A DNA stretch of 64,000 bases from Acidobacterium sp049965615 (GTDB lineage Bacteria; Acidobacteriota; Terriglobia; Terriglobales; Acidobacteriaceae). This document shows positions 17,093 through 25,619 of this stretch, piece after piece. Every line of letters begins with the position of its first letter. Position 1 is the first letter of the stretch. The notes under the pieces are model-generated. The model ran no database searches. It saw only the letters and a program-made list of their open reading frames with translations, and was not told the DNA's origin. Both the position numbers and the translations under genes were made by a program. The stretch lies in assembly GCA_049965615.1 (NCBI GenBank), contig JBMFWD010000005.1, positions 1 through 64,000 of the forward strand. The letters are read 5' to 3'.

Positions 17093-18277
17093 TCAGCTCA
17101 GGTTCTGAAATATCCCCGCAGCCCCCATCCCGCCGCCAACGCACATCGTCACCATCCCATACCGCAACCCGCGCCGCTTCATCGCATGCAGCAGCGTAGC
17201 CGTCAGCTTCGCGCCCGTGCATCCCAGCGGATGCCCCAGCGCAATCGCGCCCCCATGCACATTCACCTTCGCCGGAGCCAGCCCCACCTTCCGAATCACT
17301 CCCAGCGACTGCGCCGCAAACGCCTCGTTCAGCTCGATTAAATCGATCTCATCCAGCTTCAGCCCCGCCTGCTTCAGAGCCTTGGGAATCGCAAACACCG
17401 GCCCCAGCCCCATCTCTTCCGGCAGAGTGCCCGCTGTCGCAAACGCCACAAACCGCGCCAGCGGCTTCAGGCCCAGTTCCTTCGCCCGCGCCTCATCCAT
17501 CACCACGGACATAGCCGCCCCGTCCGACGTCTGCGAAGAATTCCCCGCCGTCACCGTCCCCTTCGCATGGAACGCCGGCTTCAGCTTCGCCAGCGCCTCC
17601 GCAGACGTATCCGCGCGCGGCCCCTCATCCACCGTCATCTCAACCGATTCCGTCCGCAAACTCCCCGGCTTCTCACCCGCAACCGCATGCGTAACCGTTA
17701 CAGGCACAATCTCATCGGCAAACGCCCCGTCCCGGATCGCAGCCAGCGCCTTCTCATGACTCGCCAGCGCAAATGCATCCGCATCCTCGCGCGTAATTCC
17801 GCACTTTTCCGCCACCCGCTCCGCCGTCAATCCCATCGAAAGATACACATCCGGATAATGATCCATCAGCCACGGATTCGCGCTCACCTTGTTGCCGCCC
17901 ATCGGCACCATGCTCATTGACTCGGTCCCGCCAGCCAGCGCCACCCGCGTCTGTCCCGTCCGAATCTGCTGAGCCGCAATCGCAATCGTCTGCAAACCCG
18001 ACGAGCAGAAACGGTTTACCGTCATCGCCGCGCTCTCCACCGGCAGCCCCGCCCGCAGCGCCGCAATCCGCGCCACGTTCATCCCCTGCTCACCCTCCGG
18101 CATCGCGCAGCCCACAATCACATCTTCAATCTCTCGCGGATCAAGCTCCGGCACCCGCGCCAGCGCGCCCCTCATCGCAATTGCCGCCAGGTCATCCGGC
18201 CGAGTCCCTGCCAGCCTGCCCTTCGGCGCCTTTCCAACCGGCGTCCGCACCGCGCTCACAATCACAACTTCCGGCAT
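17093..18277 (-). CDS. Acetyl-CoA C-acyltransferase (thiolase)
   Basis: Thiolytic cleavage of 3-ketoacyl-CoA, the last step of beta-oxidation, or the reverse condensation. The protein is about 394 residues from MPEVVIVSAVRTPVGK. I moved the start to 18277 because AGAGGAGA precedes that ATG; 12 extra upstream codons look non-homologous. Catalytic residues: nucleophile Cys in NRFCSSGLQ, His in GGAIALGHPLGCTGAK, second Cys in CVGGGMGAAGIF. It resembles FadA/PaaJ-type degradative thiolases. It lies 64 bases after dxs on the same strand and upstream of the acyl-CoA dehydrogenase gene. Confidence 0.95.
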   Translation of the reverse strand: MPEVVIVSAVRTPVGKAPKGRLAGTRPDDLAAIAMRGALARVPELDPREIEDVIVGCAMPEGEQGMNVARIAALRAGLPVESAAMTVNRFCSSGLQTIAIAAQQIRTGQTRVALAGGTESMSMVPMGGNKVSANPWLMDHYPDVYLSMGLTAERVAEKCGITREDADAFALASHEKALAAIRDGAFADEIVPVTVTHAVAGEKPGSLRTESVEMTVDEGPRADTSAEALAKLKPAFHAKGTVTAGNSSQTSDGAAMSVVMDEARAKELGLKPLARFVAFATAGTLPEEMGLGPVFAIPKALKQAGLKLDEIDLIELNEAFAAQSLGVIRKVGLAPAKVNVHGGAIALGHPLGCTGAKLTATLLHAMKRRGLRYGMVTMCVGGGMGAAGIFQNLS

Positions 18278-18341
18278 ACAGTTCTCCTCTTTTTGACGAC
18301 TCGAACCTACCACCCCAGCCGCGCTCTGGCAACGACCCCGC

Positions 18342-20222
18342 TCACACCGCCAGCGGTTGACGCGCCCGCAGGTACGGCGTCAGCTTCTCTAAAGCCGCCT
18401 CCACGCTCACCCCATGCCGCTCCCGCAACTGCTCCACCTTGCCATGTTCAACAAACCGGTCCGGCCAGCCCACCCGAATCACCGGCGTGCTCAGCCCCAT
18501 CTCGTTCAGCGCCTCCATCACCGCGCTGCCGAATCCGCCCATCAACACGTGATCCTCGAACGTCACAAACGCCTCTACCCGCTGCGCATAATCAGCCAGC
18601 ATTTCCCGATCCAGCGGCTTCACAAAGCGAGGATTCACCACCGCCGCGCTGTACCCGCGATGCGCCAATACCTCCGCCAGTTCTTCAGCAACAGGCAGCA
18701 GCGCCCCCAGCCCAAGAATCGCGAAGTCCCCGCCATCCCGAACCACATGAGCCTTGCCCACCGGCAGCGCCACCGGATGCTCCTTCACCGCCACGCCCGG
18801 CCCCGTCCCGCGCGGATATCGAATCGCTGAAGGCCCATTCAGTTGCAGCGCCGTGTACATCATGTCCGCCAGCTCATCCTCGCTCGTCGGCGCCATCTGC
18901 ACCATGTTTGGAACCCCGCGCAGATACGCAATATCGAAGAGCCCATGGTGCGTCGGCCCATCATCCCCACTCAGCCCGGCGCGATCCATGCAGAACATCA
19001 CCGGCAGATTCTGCAAACACACGTCATGCACAATCGGATCAAACCCCCGCTGCAGAAACGTCGAGTAAATCGCGCACACTGGCCGATAACCCTTCGTAGC
19101 CATCCCCGCCGCAAAAATCACCGCGTGCTCCTCGGCAATCCCCACGTCAAAGTACCGCTCAGGATGATGTGGCCGGAACCCGTCCAGACCCGTCCCATTC
19201 GGCATCGCTGCCGTAATCGCAACCACCTTTTCGTTTTCATCCGCCAGCTTCACCAGGCTCTCGGCAAACACCTGAGAGTACGTCTTCTGTCCACCCGCCG
19301 TCGTCGCACCCGTCTCGGGATCAAACGGCCCCAGCCCGTGAAACTTCTTCTGCTTTTCCAGTGCGGGCTGAAACCCTCGCCCCTTCTGTGTCAGCGCATG
19401 CAGCAGCACCGGCCGATCCTGCTGCTTCAAAAACTTGAACGTGTCGATCAGCAACTCCAGGTTGTGCCCGTCCACGGGCCCGAAATACGTAAGCCCGAAC
19501 TCCTCGAAAATCATTGACGGCCACAGCAATCCCTTGGCCGCGCCTTCCGCGCGCTTCATCACGTCAACCGCCGCTTTGCCGCCGATCCGCTTCAGCAGCT
19601 TTCCCGCGCTCTCGTGCAGATGGCTCACATGCTCGTTCGTCACAATGCGGTGCAGGTACTTCGCAATCGCGCCCACGTTGCGGTCAATCGACCACTCATT
19701 GTCATTCAGCACCACAATCAGCCGCTTCGTCTGTTCCGCAATATTATTCAGCGCCTCAAAGCTGATCCCGTTCGTAAAAGCCGCGTCTCCCGCCAGCGCC
19801 ACCACATGCTCATGCCCGCCCGCCAGGTCCCGCGCCACAGCCATGCCCAGCGCGGCAGAAAGCGCCGTCCCTGCATGGCCCGCTCCATAGCAGTCATGCT
19901 CGCTTTCCGTGCGCAGCATAAATCCGTTCAGCCCGCCCGGCTGCCGAATCGTCGCAAACTCCCGCGCCCGGCCCGTCAGCAGCTTGTGGACATAGGCCTG
20001 GTGGCTCACGTCAAACACAAAATGATCCTGCGGCGTCTCAAACACATAGTGCATCGCCAGCGTCAGCTCCACCACGCCCAGGTTCGGCCCGATGTGCCCA
20101 CCCGTCTTTGAAACCGTCTGGATCAGGCGCTCGCGAATCTCCTCCGCCAGTTCCTCAAGTTGCGGCACTGTCAGGTGCTTAATATCCGCCGGCGATTCAA
20201 TCGCGTCCAGAAACTTGCTCAT
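18342..20222 (-). CDS. dxs: 1-deoxy-D-xylulose-5-phosphate synthase
   Basis: Thiamine-diphosphate enzyme that joins pyruvate and glyceraldehyde 3-phosphate, the first step of the MEP isoprenoid pathway. 626 residues, normal length. Visible: HIGPNLGVVELTLAMHYVF, FDVSHQAYVHKLLTGR, the ThDP motif ALAGDAAFTNGISFEALN with NDNEWSID, the catalytic GIAEEHAVIFAAGMA, and MDRAGLSGDDGPTHHGLFD. Two ATGs lie six bases apart; 20222 has better spacing to AGAGGG than 20228. Positions such as NDNEWSID (usually NDNDMSI) are slightly divergent, but key residues are present. A terminator lies about 65 bases upstream, so transcription starts independently of the esterase gene. Confidence 0.96.
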   Translation of the reverse strand: MSKFLDAIESPADIKHLTVPQLEELAEEIRERLIQTVSKTGGHIGPNLGVVELTLAMHYVFETPQDHFVFDVSHQAYVHKLLTGRAREFATIRQPGGLNGFMLRTESEHDCYGAGHAGTALSAALGMAVARDLAGGHEHVVALAGDAAFTNGISFEALNNIAEQTKRLIVVLNDNEWSIDRNVGAIAKYLHRIVTNEHVSHLHESAGKLLKRIGGKAAVDVMKRAEGAAKGLLWPSMIFEEFGLTYFGPVDGHNLELLIDTFKFLKQQDRPVLLHALTQKGRGFQPALEKQKKFHGLGPFDPETGATTAGGQKTYSQVFAESLVKLADENEKVVAITAAMPNGTGLDGFRPHHPERYFDVGIAEEHAVIFAAGMATKGYRPVCAIYSTFLQRGFDPIVHDVCLQNLPVMFCMDRAGLSGDDGPTHHGLFDIAYLRGVPNMVQMAPTSEDELADMMYTALQLNGPSAIRYPRGTGPGVAVKEHPVALPVGKAHVVRDGGDFAILGLGALLPVAEELAEVLAHRGYSAAVVNPRFVKPLDREMLADYAQRVEAFVTFEDHVLMGGFGSAVMEALNEMGLSTPVIRVGWPDRFVEHGKVEQLRERHGVSVEAALEKLTPYLRARQPLAV

Positions 20223-20285
20223 TCCCATCCCTCTGATGCTCGGATTCCTCAATACAAACCCGAAAACTAAAAGATGTCGCTCACA

Positions 20286-20311
20286 TGCAAAAAGACCCCA
20301 AAAGTGGGGTC
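20286..20311 (-). terminator. Terminator between the esterase and dxs
   Basis: AGACCCC (20292-20298) pairs with GGGGTCT (20305-20311). Read on the minus strand the stem is followed by five T. It ends the esterase transcript. Confidence 0.8.
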
Positions 20312-20420
20312 TGCGCGGCATCTATTTTTCATCGGCCCAGACGGCACCCCGACTCCTTTAAGAATATCAACCCGTCAAATCCGTTTTCTGCTTTATGAAA
20401 ATACTTCCCTTCCGCCGCGC

Positions 20421-21266
20421 CTAGGCCGGAAACAAAAACCGCAACACCTCGCCCAGCCGCCCACCCCACGCCCACTCATGGTGCTCACCCTGCGCATCTC
20501 GATGGAAATACAGCTGCTCCGGCATCTTCCACCCTGCCGCCAGCAGCCGGTCCCTCACCTTTTCCGCCCGCGCCACATGCGTCGCACCCTCGCGCTCGCC
20601 CATGTCCAGCCATATCCGCGGCCTCGGCGCTGCATTTCCCCCAAGCCCTTGCAGGTACTGGTAAATCCACTCCCCGCCCCACCACAGCGAAGGAGAAAGC
20701 GCAGCAATGCGCCCAAAAATCTTCCGGTTTTCCAGCCCCACGTACAAACCCACCAGCGCCCCTAGCGACGAACCGCCAATCCCCGTCTGCTCGCGCCCCT
20801 TCCGCACCCGGAACTGACGCGTCACCCATGGCAATATCTCCTCCACCAGCATCCGTCCATAACTTGCCCCGCGACCGCCGCCATACTGCCCATCCACCAC
20901 CGGCGTGTACTCCCCAATCCGCGTTTGGTCCCGCTCACCATCCCCGCCGCCATGGTCCACGCCCACCACTACCAGCGGCGCAATCCTGCTCGCGCCAATC
21001 TCTGCATCCAGAACCTGCTGCAGACCCCAGCTCTCGCCCGTCTCTCCAAACAGCTTCTGCCCATCCTGCAAATACAGCACCGGATACCGTCTCGGCCACG
21101 CTCTTCGGTATCCCGGCGGAAAATACACCCGCACCATCCGCCGACCCGGCAGGTACCGGCTGTACAGCCCATGCACCTCCACCCGCGAACCTTCCGGTTC
21201 GTTGTCGATAAACGGCAATAGCAGGTTCTCGCTCTCCACTGTGCCCTCAGTGTACCGGCCAGCCAC
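20421..21266 (-). CDS. Esterase D/Fes-type alpha/beta hydrolase
   Basis: A soluble 281-residue serine esterase of the putative-esterase (Esterase D / enterobactin esterase Fes) group. Features: YSRYLPGRRMVRVYFPPGYR opening strand, YPVLYLQDGQKLFG, VVVGVDHG, nucleophile Ser in GIGGSSLGALVGLY, and a C-terminal His in EHHEWAWGGR. No signal peptide is visible, so it should be cytoplasmic. The substrate is unknown; relatives hydrolyse siderophore, feruloyl or simple acyl esters. It is transcribed away from thpR, with 31 bases between the starts. Confidence 0.85.
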   Translation of the reverse strand: MAGRYTEGTVESENLLLPFIDNEPEGSRVEVHGLYSRYLPGRRMVRVYFPPGYRRAWPRRYPVLYLQDGQKLFGETGESWGLQQVLDAEIGASRIAPLVVVGVDHGGGDGERDQTRIGEYTPVVDGQYGGGRGASYGRMLVEEILPWVTRQFRVRKGREQTGIGGSSLGALVGLYVGLENRKIFGRIAALSPSLWWGGEWIYQYLQGLGGNAAPRPRIWLDMGEREGATHVARAEKVRDRLLAAGWKMPEQLYFHRDAQGEHHEWAWGGRLGEVLRFLFPA

Positions 21267-21297
21267 CCTGCTCCTTATTGACTGCTAAAGTAACCCT

Positions 21298-21816
21298 GTG
21301 TCCAGCCAGCCGCTCATCCTCACCCTCGCCCTTGAGCCCACCGCCCAGCAGCACTTCGAGTCCCTCCGTCAGCGCTACTTCCCGCCAGAACGCAACTTCA
21401 TCCCCGCCCACATCACCCTCTTCCACCATCTTCCCGCTGACGAACTCCCCGCCGTCTCCGCCCAGCTCACCGCCGCCACTGCCGAGACACCCTTCTTTCC
21501 CGTCTCCGTCACCGGCCTCCGCTCCCTCGGCCGTGGCGTCGCCTTCCAGATCGAATCCCCCACCCTCGTCACCCTCCAAGCCCGTCTCGCCCGCTCCTTC
21601 GCTCCATGGCTCACCCGGCAGGACCGCCAGGGCTTCCGTCCCCACATCGTCGTCCAGAACAAAGTCGACGCCCCCACCGCCCGCCAGACCCTCGCCGAAC
21701 TCTCCATCTCCTTCGCCCCCTTCACCACCCACGCCACCACCCTGCTCCTTTGGCGCTACCTCGGCGGCCCATGGCAGCCCGTAACCGAATTCCCCTTCAC
21801 CGCCCCCAACCCCTGA
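21298..21816 (+). CDS. thpR: 2'-5' RNA ligase / RNA 2',3'-cyclic phosphodiesterase family
   Basis: A small 2H phosphoesterase (172 residues). The two HxT/S-type motifs are AHITLFHHLP near residue 37 and PHIVVQNK near residue 119; the second has Val at the usual Thr/Ser place, a common variation. The start is GTG. The family opens RNA 2',3'-cyclic phosphates and was named for an RNA-ligase activity; its role in the cell is unclear. It is followed after 84 bases by the ATP-grasp gene. Confidence 0.82.
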   Translation: MSSQPLILTLALEPTAQQHFESLRQRYFPPERNFIPAHITLFHHLPADELPAVSAQLTAATAETPFFPVSVTGLRSLGRGVAFQIESPTLVTLQARLARSFAPWLTRQDRQGFRPHIVVQNKVDAPTARQTLAELSISFAPFTTHATTLLLWRYLGGPWQPVTEFPFTAPNP

Positions 21817-21900
21817 TTCATCCCCCCTCTCACCCACCCTGCGGTAGGGTATTCATAAGGGCTTCCCGCCTCAACCAAACCCTCCCAAGGAACCTGCAAG

Positions 21901-22941
21901 GTGAAATCCATCGGAATCCTCTTCGGAGCCGAAAACAGCTTCCCCAGCGCCCTCGTCGCAGCCATCAACGCCCGCAACGGCGTCGCAGGCCAAAACCAGG
22001 ACGAGGTCCGCGCCGAATTCATCACCCAGGGCGCAGCCCGCCTCGATGCGCCCCCCGACTGGAGCGTCATCATCGACCGCATCTCTCACAAGGTTCCCTT
22101 CTATCGCGCCTTTCTCAAGCACGCCGTCCTGCACGGAGCCGCCGTCATCAACAACCCCTTCTGGTGGTCTGCCGACGACAAATTCCTCAACTACGCCCTC
22201 GCCGAACGCATCGGCATCGCCACGCCCCGCACCGCTCTGCTGCCCCACAAGCAGCTCCCGCAAGGCGACGAGCGCATGCTCCGCAACCTCCAATACCCAC
22301 TCGACTGGCAGTCCATCTTCGACTACACGGGCTTCCCCGCATGGCTCAAGCCCATCGACGGAGGCGGCTGGCAAAATGTCCACCGCATCGCCTCTCGCGA
22401 CGGCTTCTTCCCCATCTACGACCAGACCGGCAGCCTCTGCATGGTTCTCCAGCAGGAAATCCCCTGGACCGCCTACTACCGCTGCCTCGTCATCGGCCCC
22501 CACGTCCGCGTTGCCGCCTACGACCCCCGGCTGCCTCATCACGAGCGCTTCCACGCCCAGTTCGACCCGCTCCCGCGCCCGCTCGCCCAACGCATTGAGC
22601 GCGATGCCCGCAAACTCTCCGCCGCGCTCGGCTACCAGTGCAACACCGTCGAATTCGCCGTACACAACGGCATCCCCTACGCCATCGACTTCCTCAACCC
22701 GGCCCCCGACTTCGACCTCCACTCCCTCGGTCGCGAGCACTTCGACTGGGCCGTCCACACCTTTGCCAACTATGCCATCGCCCTCGCCCAGGCTCCCCAA
22801 CCCATCGCCGCGCAGAAATCCTCGCAGCTTCTGCGCATCACAGCCCCCGCCAAACCACCCCGTCCAGCCAAAAAATCTGCCCGCAAATCCAAAGCCAAAG
22901 CCTCCACCCGCAAAAAATCTCCCAAATCCACCCCGGAATAA
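21901..22941 (+). CDS. ATP-grasp domain protein (glutathione synthetase/RimK-like)
   Basis: A 346-residue protein with an ATP-grasp-like core: an N-terminal nucleotide-like fold MKSIGILFGAENSFP, the phosphate loop region WLKPIDGGGWQNVHRI, IPWTAYYRCLVIG, and the metal-binding EFAVHNGIPYAIDFLNPAPD. Such enzymes form a peptide-like or amide bond from a carboxylate with ATP. The substrate cannot be named. The last 45 residues are a tail packed with Lys, Ala, Pro and Arg (KKSARKSKAKASTRKK), which may bind nucleic acid or polyanions. GTG start behind AAGGA. It stands between thpR and an aldo/keto reductase, all on the plus strand. Confidence 0.75.
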   Translation: MKSIGILFGAENSFPSALVAAINARNGVAGQNQDEVRAEFITQGAARLDAPPDWSVIIDRISHKVPFYRAFLKHAVLHGAAVINNPFWWSADDKFLNYALAERIGIATPRTALLPHKQLPQGDERMLRNLQYPLDWQSIFDYTGFPAWLKPIDGGGWQNVHRIASRDGFFPIYDQTGSLCMVLQQEIPWTAYYRCLVIGPHVRVAAYDPRLPHHERFHAQFDPLPRPLAQRIERDARKLSAALGYQCNTVEFAVHNGIPYAIDFLNPAPDFDLHSLGREHFDWAVHTFANYAIALAQAPQPIAAQKSSQLLRITAPAKPPRPAKKSARKSKAKASTRKKSPKSTPE

Positions 22942-23006
22942 CCATCAACCCCCTATTCCACAACGCTTTATGAAACGCCACCTCTGCTTTGAGCATCCAT
23001 AAATAC

Positions 23007-23996
23007 ATGTCCAGTACATCCGCCTCCACGCAATCCCGCCCCGAGCTGCGCAAGCTCGGCAACTCCGACCTCCAACTCACCCCCATCGGTTTCGGCGCCT
23101 GGGCCATTGGCGGCGGCAACTGGCAGTTTGGCTGGGGTTCCCAGGACGACAACGACTCCATCCGCTCCATCCACCGCGCCCTCGACCTCGGGATCAACTG
23201 GATCGACACCGCGGCCGTCTACGGCCTCGGCCGCTCCGAGGAAGTCGTCGCCCAGGCCCTCAAGCAAACCTCCCACCGCCCCTACATCTTTACCAAGTGC
23301 TCCATGCGCTGGGACTCCAACCGCCAGATCTACCGCAGTCTCAAGGCCGCCTCCGTCCGCGAGGAGCTCGAAAACTCCCTCCGCCGGCTCCGGGTCGAAA
23401 CCATCGATCTCTACCAGATCCACTGGCCCAACCCGGAAGAAGAAATCGAAGAAGGCTGGGAAACCCTCGCCAAGCTCAAGCAGGAAGGCAAAATCCGCTA
23501 CATCGGCGTCTCCAACTTCAATGTCGAGCAGATGAAGCGCGTCCAGAAAATCGCGCCCATCACCTCGCTCCAGCCGCCTTACTCCATGATCAACTCCGCC
23601 GCACAGGACGAAATCCTGCCCTTCTGCCTCCAGCAGAACATCGGCGTCATCAACTACTCGCCCATGGTCTCCGGCCTGCTCACCGGCAAAATGACGGCGG
23701 AACGCATCCAGAACATGCCGGAAGACGACTGGCGCCGCAACAACCGCAACTTCGTCGAGCCGCGCCTCACCCGCAACCTCCAACTCGCCGAACTACTCCG
23801 CGAAATCGGCAAGCCCCACAACATCCAGCCCGGCGTGGTCGCCATCGCCTGGACCCTCCGCAACCCGGCCGTCACCGCCGCCATCGTCGGCGCGCGCCGG
23901 CCCGATCAGGTCGATGGCATCATCCCCGCGCTCAACTTCCGCCTCAGCGATGAGGAAAAGGCGCGCATCGACAACTACATCCAGGCCAACCCCTGA
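23007..23996 (+). CDS. Aldo/keto reductase
   Basis: NADPH-dependent oxidoreductase with a TIM barrel, 329 residues. The catalytic tetrad is visible: Asp in WIDTAAVYG, Tyr in the same block, Lys in YIFTKCS, His in YQIHWPNP. The nucleotide-binding end is AIVGARRPDQV. The start at 23007 is preferred over an upstream in-frame TTG. The closest known group is the YakC/AKR11-like general-stress reductases; the physiological substrate is unknown. It runs 47 bases behind the ATP-grasp gene. Confidence 0.9.
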   Translation: MSSTSASTQSRPELRKLGNSDLQLTPIGFGAWAIGGGNWQFGWGSQDDNDSIRSIHRALDLGINWIDTAAVYGLGRSEEVVAQALKQTSHRPYIFTKCSMRWDSNRQIYRSLKAASVREELENSLRRLRVETIDLYQIHWPNPEEEIEEGWETLAKLKQEGKIRYIGVSNFNVEQMKRVQKIAPITSLQPPYSMINSAAQDEILPFCLQQNIGVINYSPMVSGLLTGKMTAERIQNMPEDDWRRNNRNFVEPRLTRNLQLAELLREIGKPHNIQPGVVAIAWTLRNPAVTAAIVGARRPDQVDGIIPALNFRLSDEEKARIDNYIQANP

Positions 23997-24021
23997 TCTC
24001 CAGCCCAAACCCGAAAACACA

Positions 24022-24055
24022 AAAGGCGCTGCAAGCCATCCGGCCCAGCGCCTTT
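24022..24055. terminator. Hairpin terminator between convergent genes
   Basis: AAAGGCGCTG (24022-24031) pairs with CAGCGCCTTT (24046-24055). On the minus strand it is followed by TTTTGTGTTTT, so it mainly ends the minus-strand membrane-protein gene. It can also serve the reductase gene on the plus strand. Confidence 0.7.
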
Positions 24056-24079
24056 CCCTGTGTCAGTGAACTGATCTTT

Positions 24080-24604
24080 CTACATGCACTCCAGAAATCT
24101 CGGAAACAGCATCGTCGAGTGGTTCTGGAACAGTTTTGTCATGTGAGCCAGCATGCTGCTGTACGCCATGGCCGCACGGTACGCATTCACCCTGGGCGCC
24201 ACCTGCGAGCCGGTCGATACATACTTGCCCATCGAGATCAGCACCGCGATCCGCACCTGAACCGCGTCCGCCCGCAGGCTCTCCAGCAGCTCCTCAGGCG
24301 GCTCCGCACCGTGTTCCGTCGCGTAATCCACCAGCTGCAGGAAAAGCCCAGCATTCCGGAACATCGACCAGAGTCCCATCACCCCGTTGATCTTTTCCCA
24401 CAACGTCTCCGGCGTCGCGTCGATCCCAGCTTCATACAGATACTTGCGCGAAAGGGTATCGAAATTAAACTCCCTGTTCGACGCCACCTGGGAGGCTATC
24501 CAGTCCCAGCTCGACGCCCGCATCCGATGTTGCCTGCGCCGCCAATAGAGGTAGTAAACCCCCAGCGTACACAGCACAAAAAAGATCAGAAAGTTATCAG
24601 ACAT
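24080..24604 (-). CDS. Membrane-anchored protein of unknown function
   Basis: A 174-residue protein with one N-terminal membrane helix (NFLIFFVLCTLGVYYLYW) followed by a basic stretch (RRRQHRMR) and a helical cytoplasmic domain. The start at 24604 places the helix at the very N-terminus and has GGAG nine bases upstream; a longer reading from 24697 adds a region without character. No enzymatic motif is seen and I do not recognise the family. It stands alone, convergent with the aldo/keto reductase gene. Confidence 0.65.
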   Translation of the reverse strand: MSDNFLIFFVLCTLGVYYLYWRRRQHRMRASSWDWIASQVASNREFNFDTLSRKYLYEAGIDATPETLWEKINGVMGLWSMFRNAGLFLQLVDYATEHGAEPPEELLESLRADAVQVRIAVLISMGKYVSTGSQVAPRVNAYRAAMAYSSMLAHMTKLFQNHSTMLFPRFLECM

Positions 24605-25259
24605 GTCCTCAATCTCCGGCAGCCGTGCAAAGCTTTCACTTCTGCTCTGGTTGGCGCATTCCGTAAACCAGCCACCCGAATCGGGCAAAACCTGCATTGG
24701 TACCCGTGAACTCCAGGTCCGCCCTGGATTACCCTCACTTGCATAAGTTGGATATCAGGTTCTTCTTATTTTTATTGGCGTTTGCTTCGAGTCATTTACG
24801 CCGAAAATACGAACGCACTGAGGAAAGTAACCTAATAATGCCAGACCTGCCATGCATTCGGCAACCAGAATCGCTTTTTAATCTCGCTCTCAGCCGCCTC
24901 CGCAGCCATAACCTGATATATTTCAAGCATATAGGTCGAAATTCAAATGCCGAAAGCTCCTGACTCTTTCCCGTCCCGGAGCGCAATCCTCCCTCCACAA
25001 CCAGGCCATAGCGCTACATGCCGGAAGTAATCTCCTCCCCCGCCAGCCCTGCACCACAAAGCGTGCAAAATCTGCACAATCGATTCGCTCGCCTCTGCCC
25101 CGCTCCTGTGTCAAATTTCTGCATCTTGTTGTAATTTTTCCCTTCCACTTCTCGCAACCATTCAGTAAACTTCGGTAATTCACTGGCGTAATCTGAAAGC
25201 CGCTACAGTGCTATCCTCTTCGTGACGTTAGGACACTGTACCCCCGGGGAACGAAGACA
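24605..25259. other. 655-base intergenic region, AT-richer than its flanks
   Basis: Two open frames on opposite strands (24697-24963 and 24923-25183) lack ribosome sites and protein-like composition, so I do not call genes. The region should hold the divergent promoters for the membrane protein and the PilZ gene. No RNA gene was recognised. Confidence 0.45.
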
Positions 25260-25610
25260 TTGGACAAGCTCAAAAGCATTACGAACATCGCCCCCGAGTT
25301 CCAGGCTGAACTCGAACATGGAGAAAGAACTTCCTTCCGCTTTCCCATCCGGCTTCCCATCCGCGTAGCACTCGACGGATCGGATTACACTGCGGAATCG
25401 GAAAATTTTTCCTCCAGTGGTGCCCTGCTCCGCCTGGAATCCCCCATTCCCGCGGGATCCAAAATTCATTTCCTCGCAGAAATTCCAGCTGAGTTCACCG
25501 GCTCCGATACCACTGCGGCCATTGACGGAGAAGCAGTCGTAATCCGCTCTTATCAGGAAAATGACAAGCATTACGCTGCCATCGTGATCAACGAATATCG
25601 ATTCCAATAG
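25260..25610 (+). CDS. PilZ-domain protein
   Basis: A 116-residue single-domain PilZ protein, a class that binds cyclic di-GMP and changes partner activity. The two signature motifs are both present: R-F-P-I-R (RxxxR) near residue 26 and N-F-S-S-S-G ((D/N)xSxxG) near residue 49. Binding therefore looks possible. The start is TTG with GGGGA upstream. The LuxR regulator gene begins 9 bases after its stop, so the two form an operon and may act together. Confidence 0.85.
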   Translation: MDKLKSITNIAPEFQAELEHGERTSFRFPIRLPIRVALDGSDYTAESENFSSSGALLRLESPIPAGSKIHFLAEIPAEFTGSDTTAAIDGEAVVIRSYQENDKHYAAIVINEYRFQ

Positions 25611-25619
25611 AGAAAAAAC

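Noticed and set aside
24697..24963. 88-codon plus-strand frame in the gap before the PilZ gene
   Set aside because: TTG start without ribosome site and no protein-like pattern.
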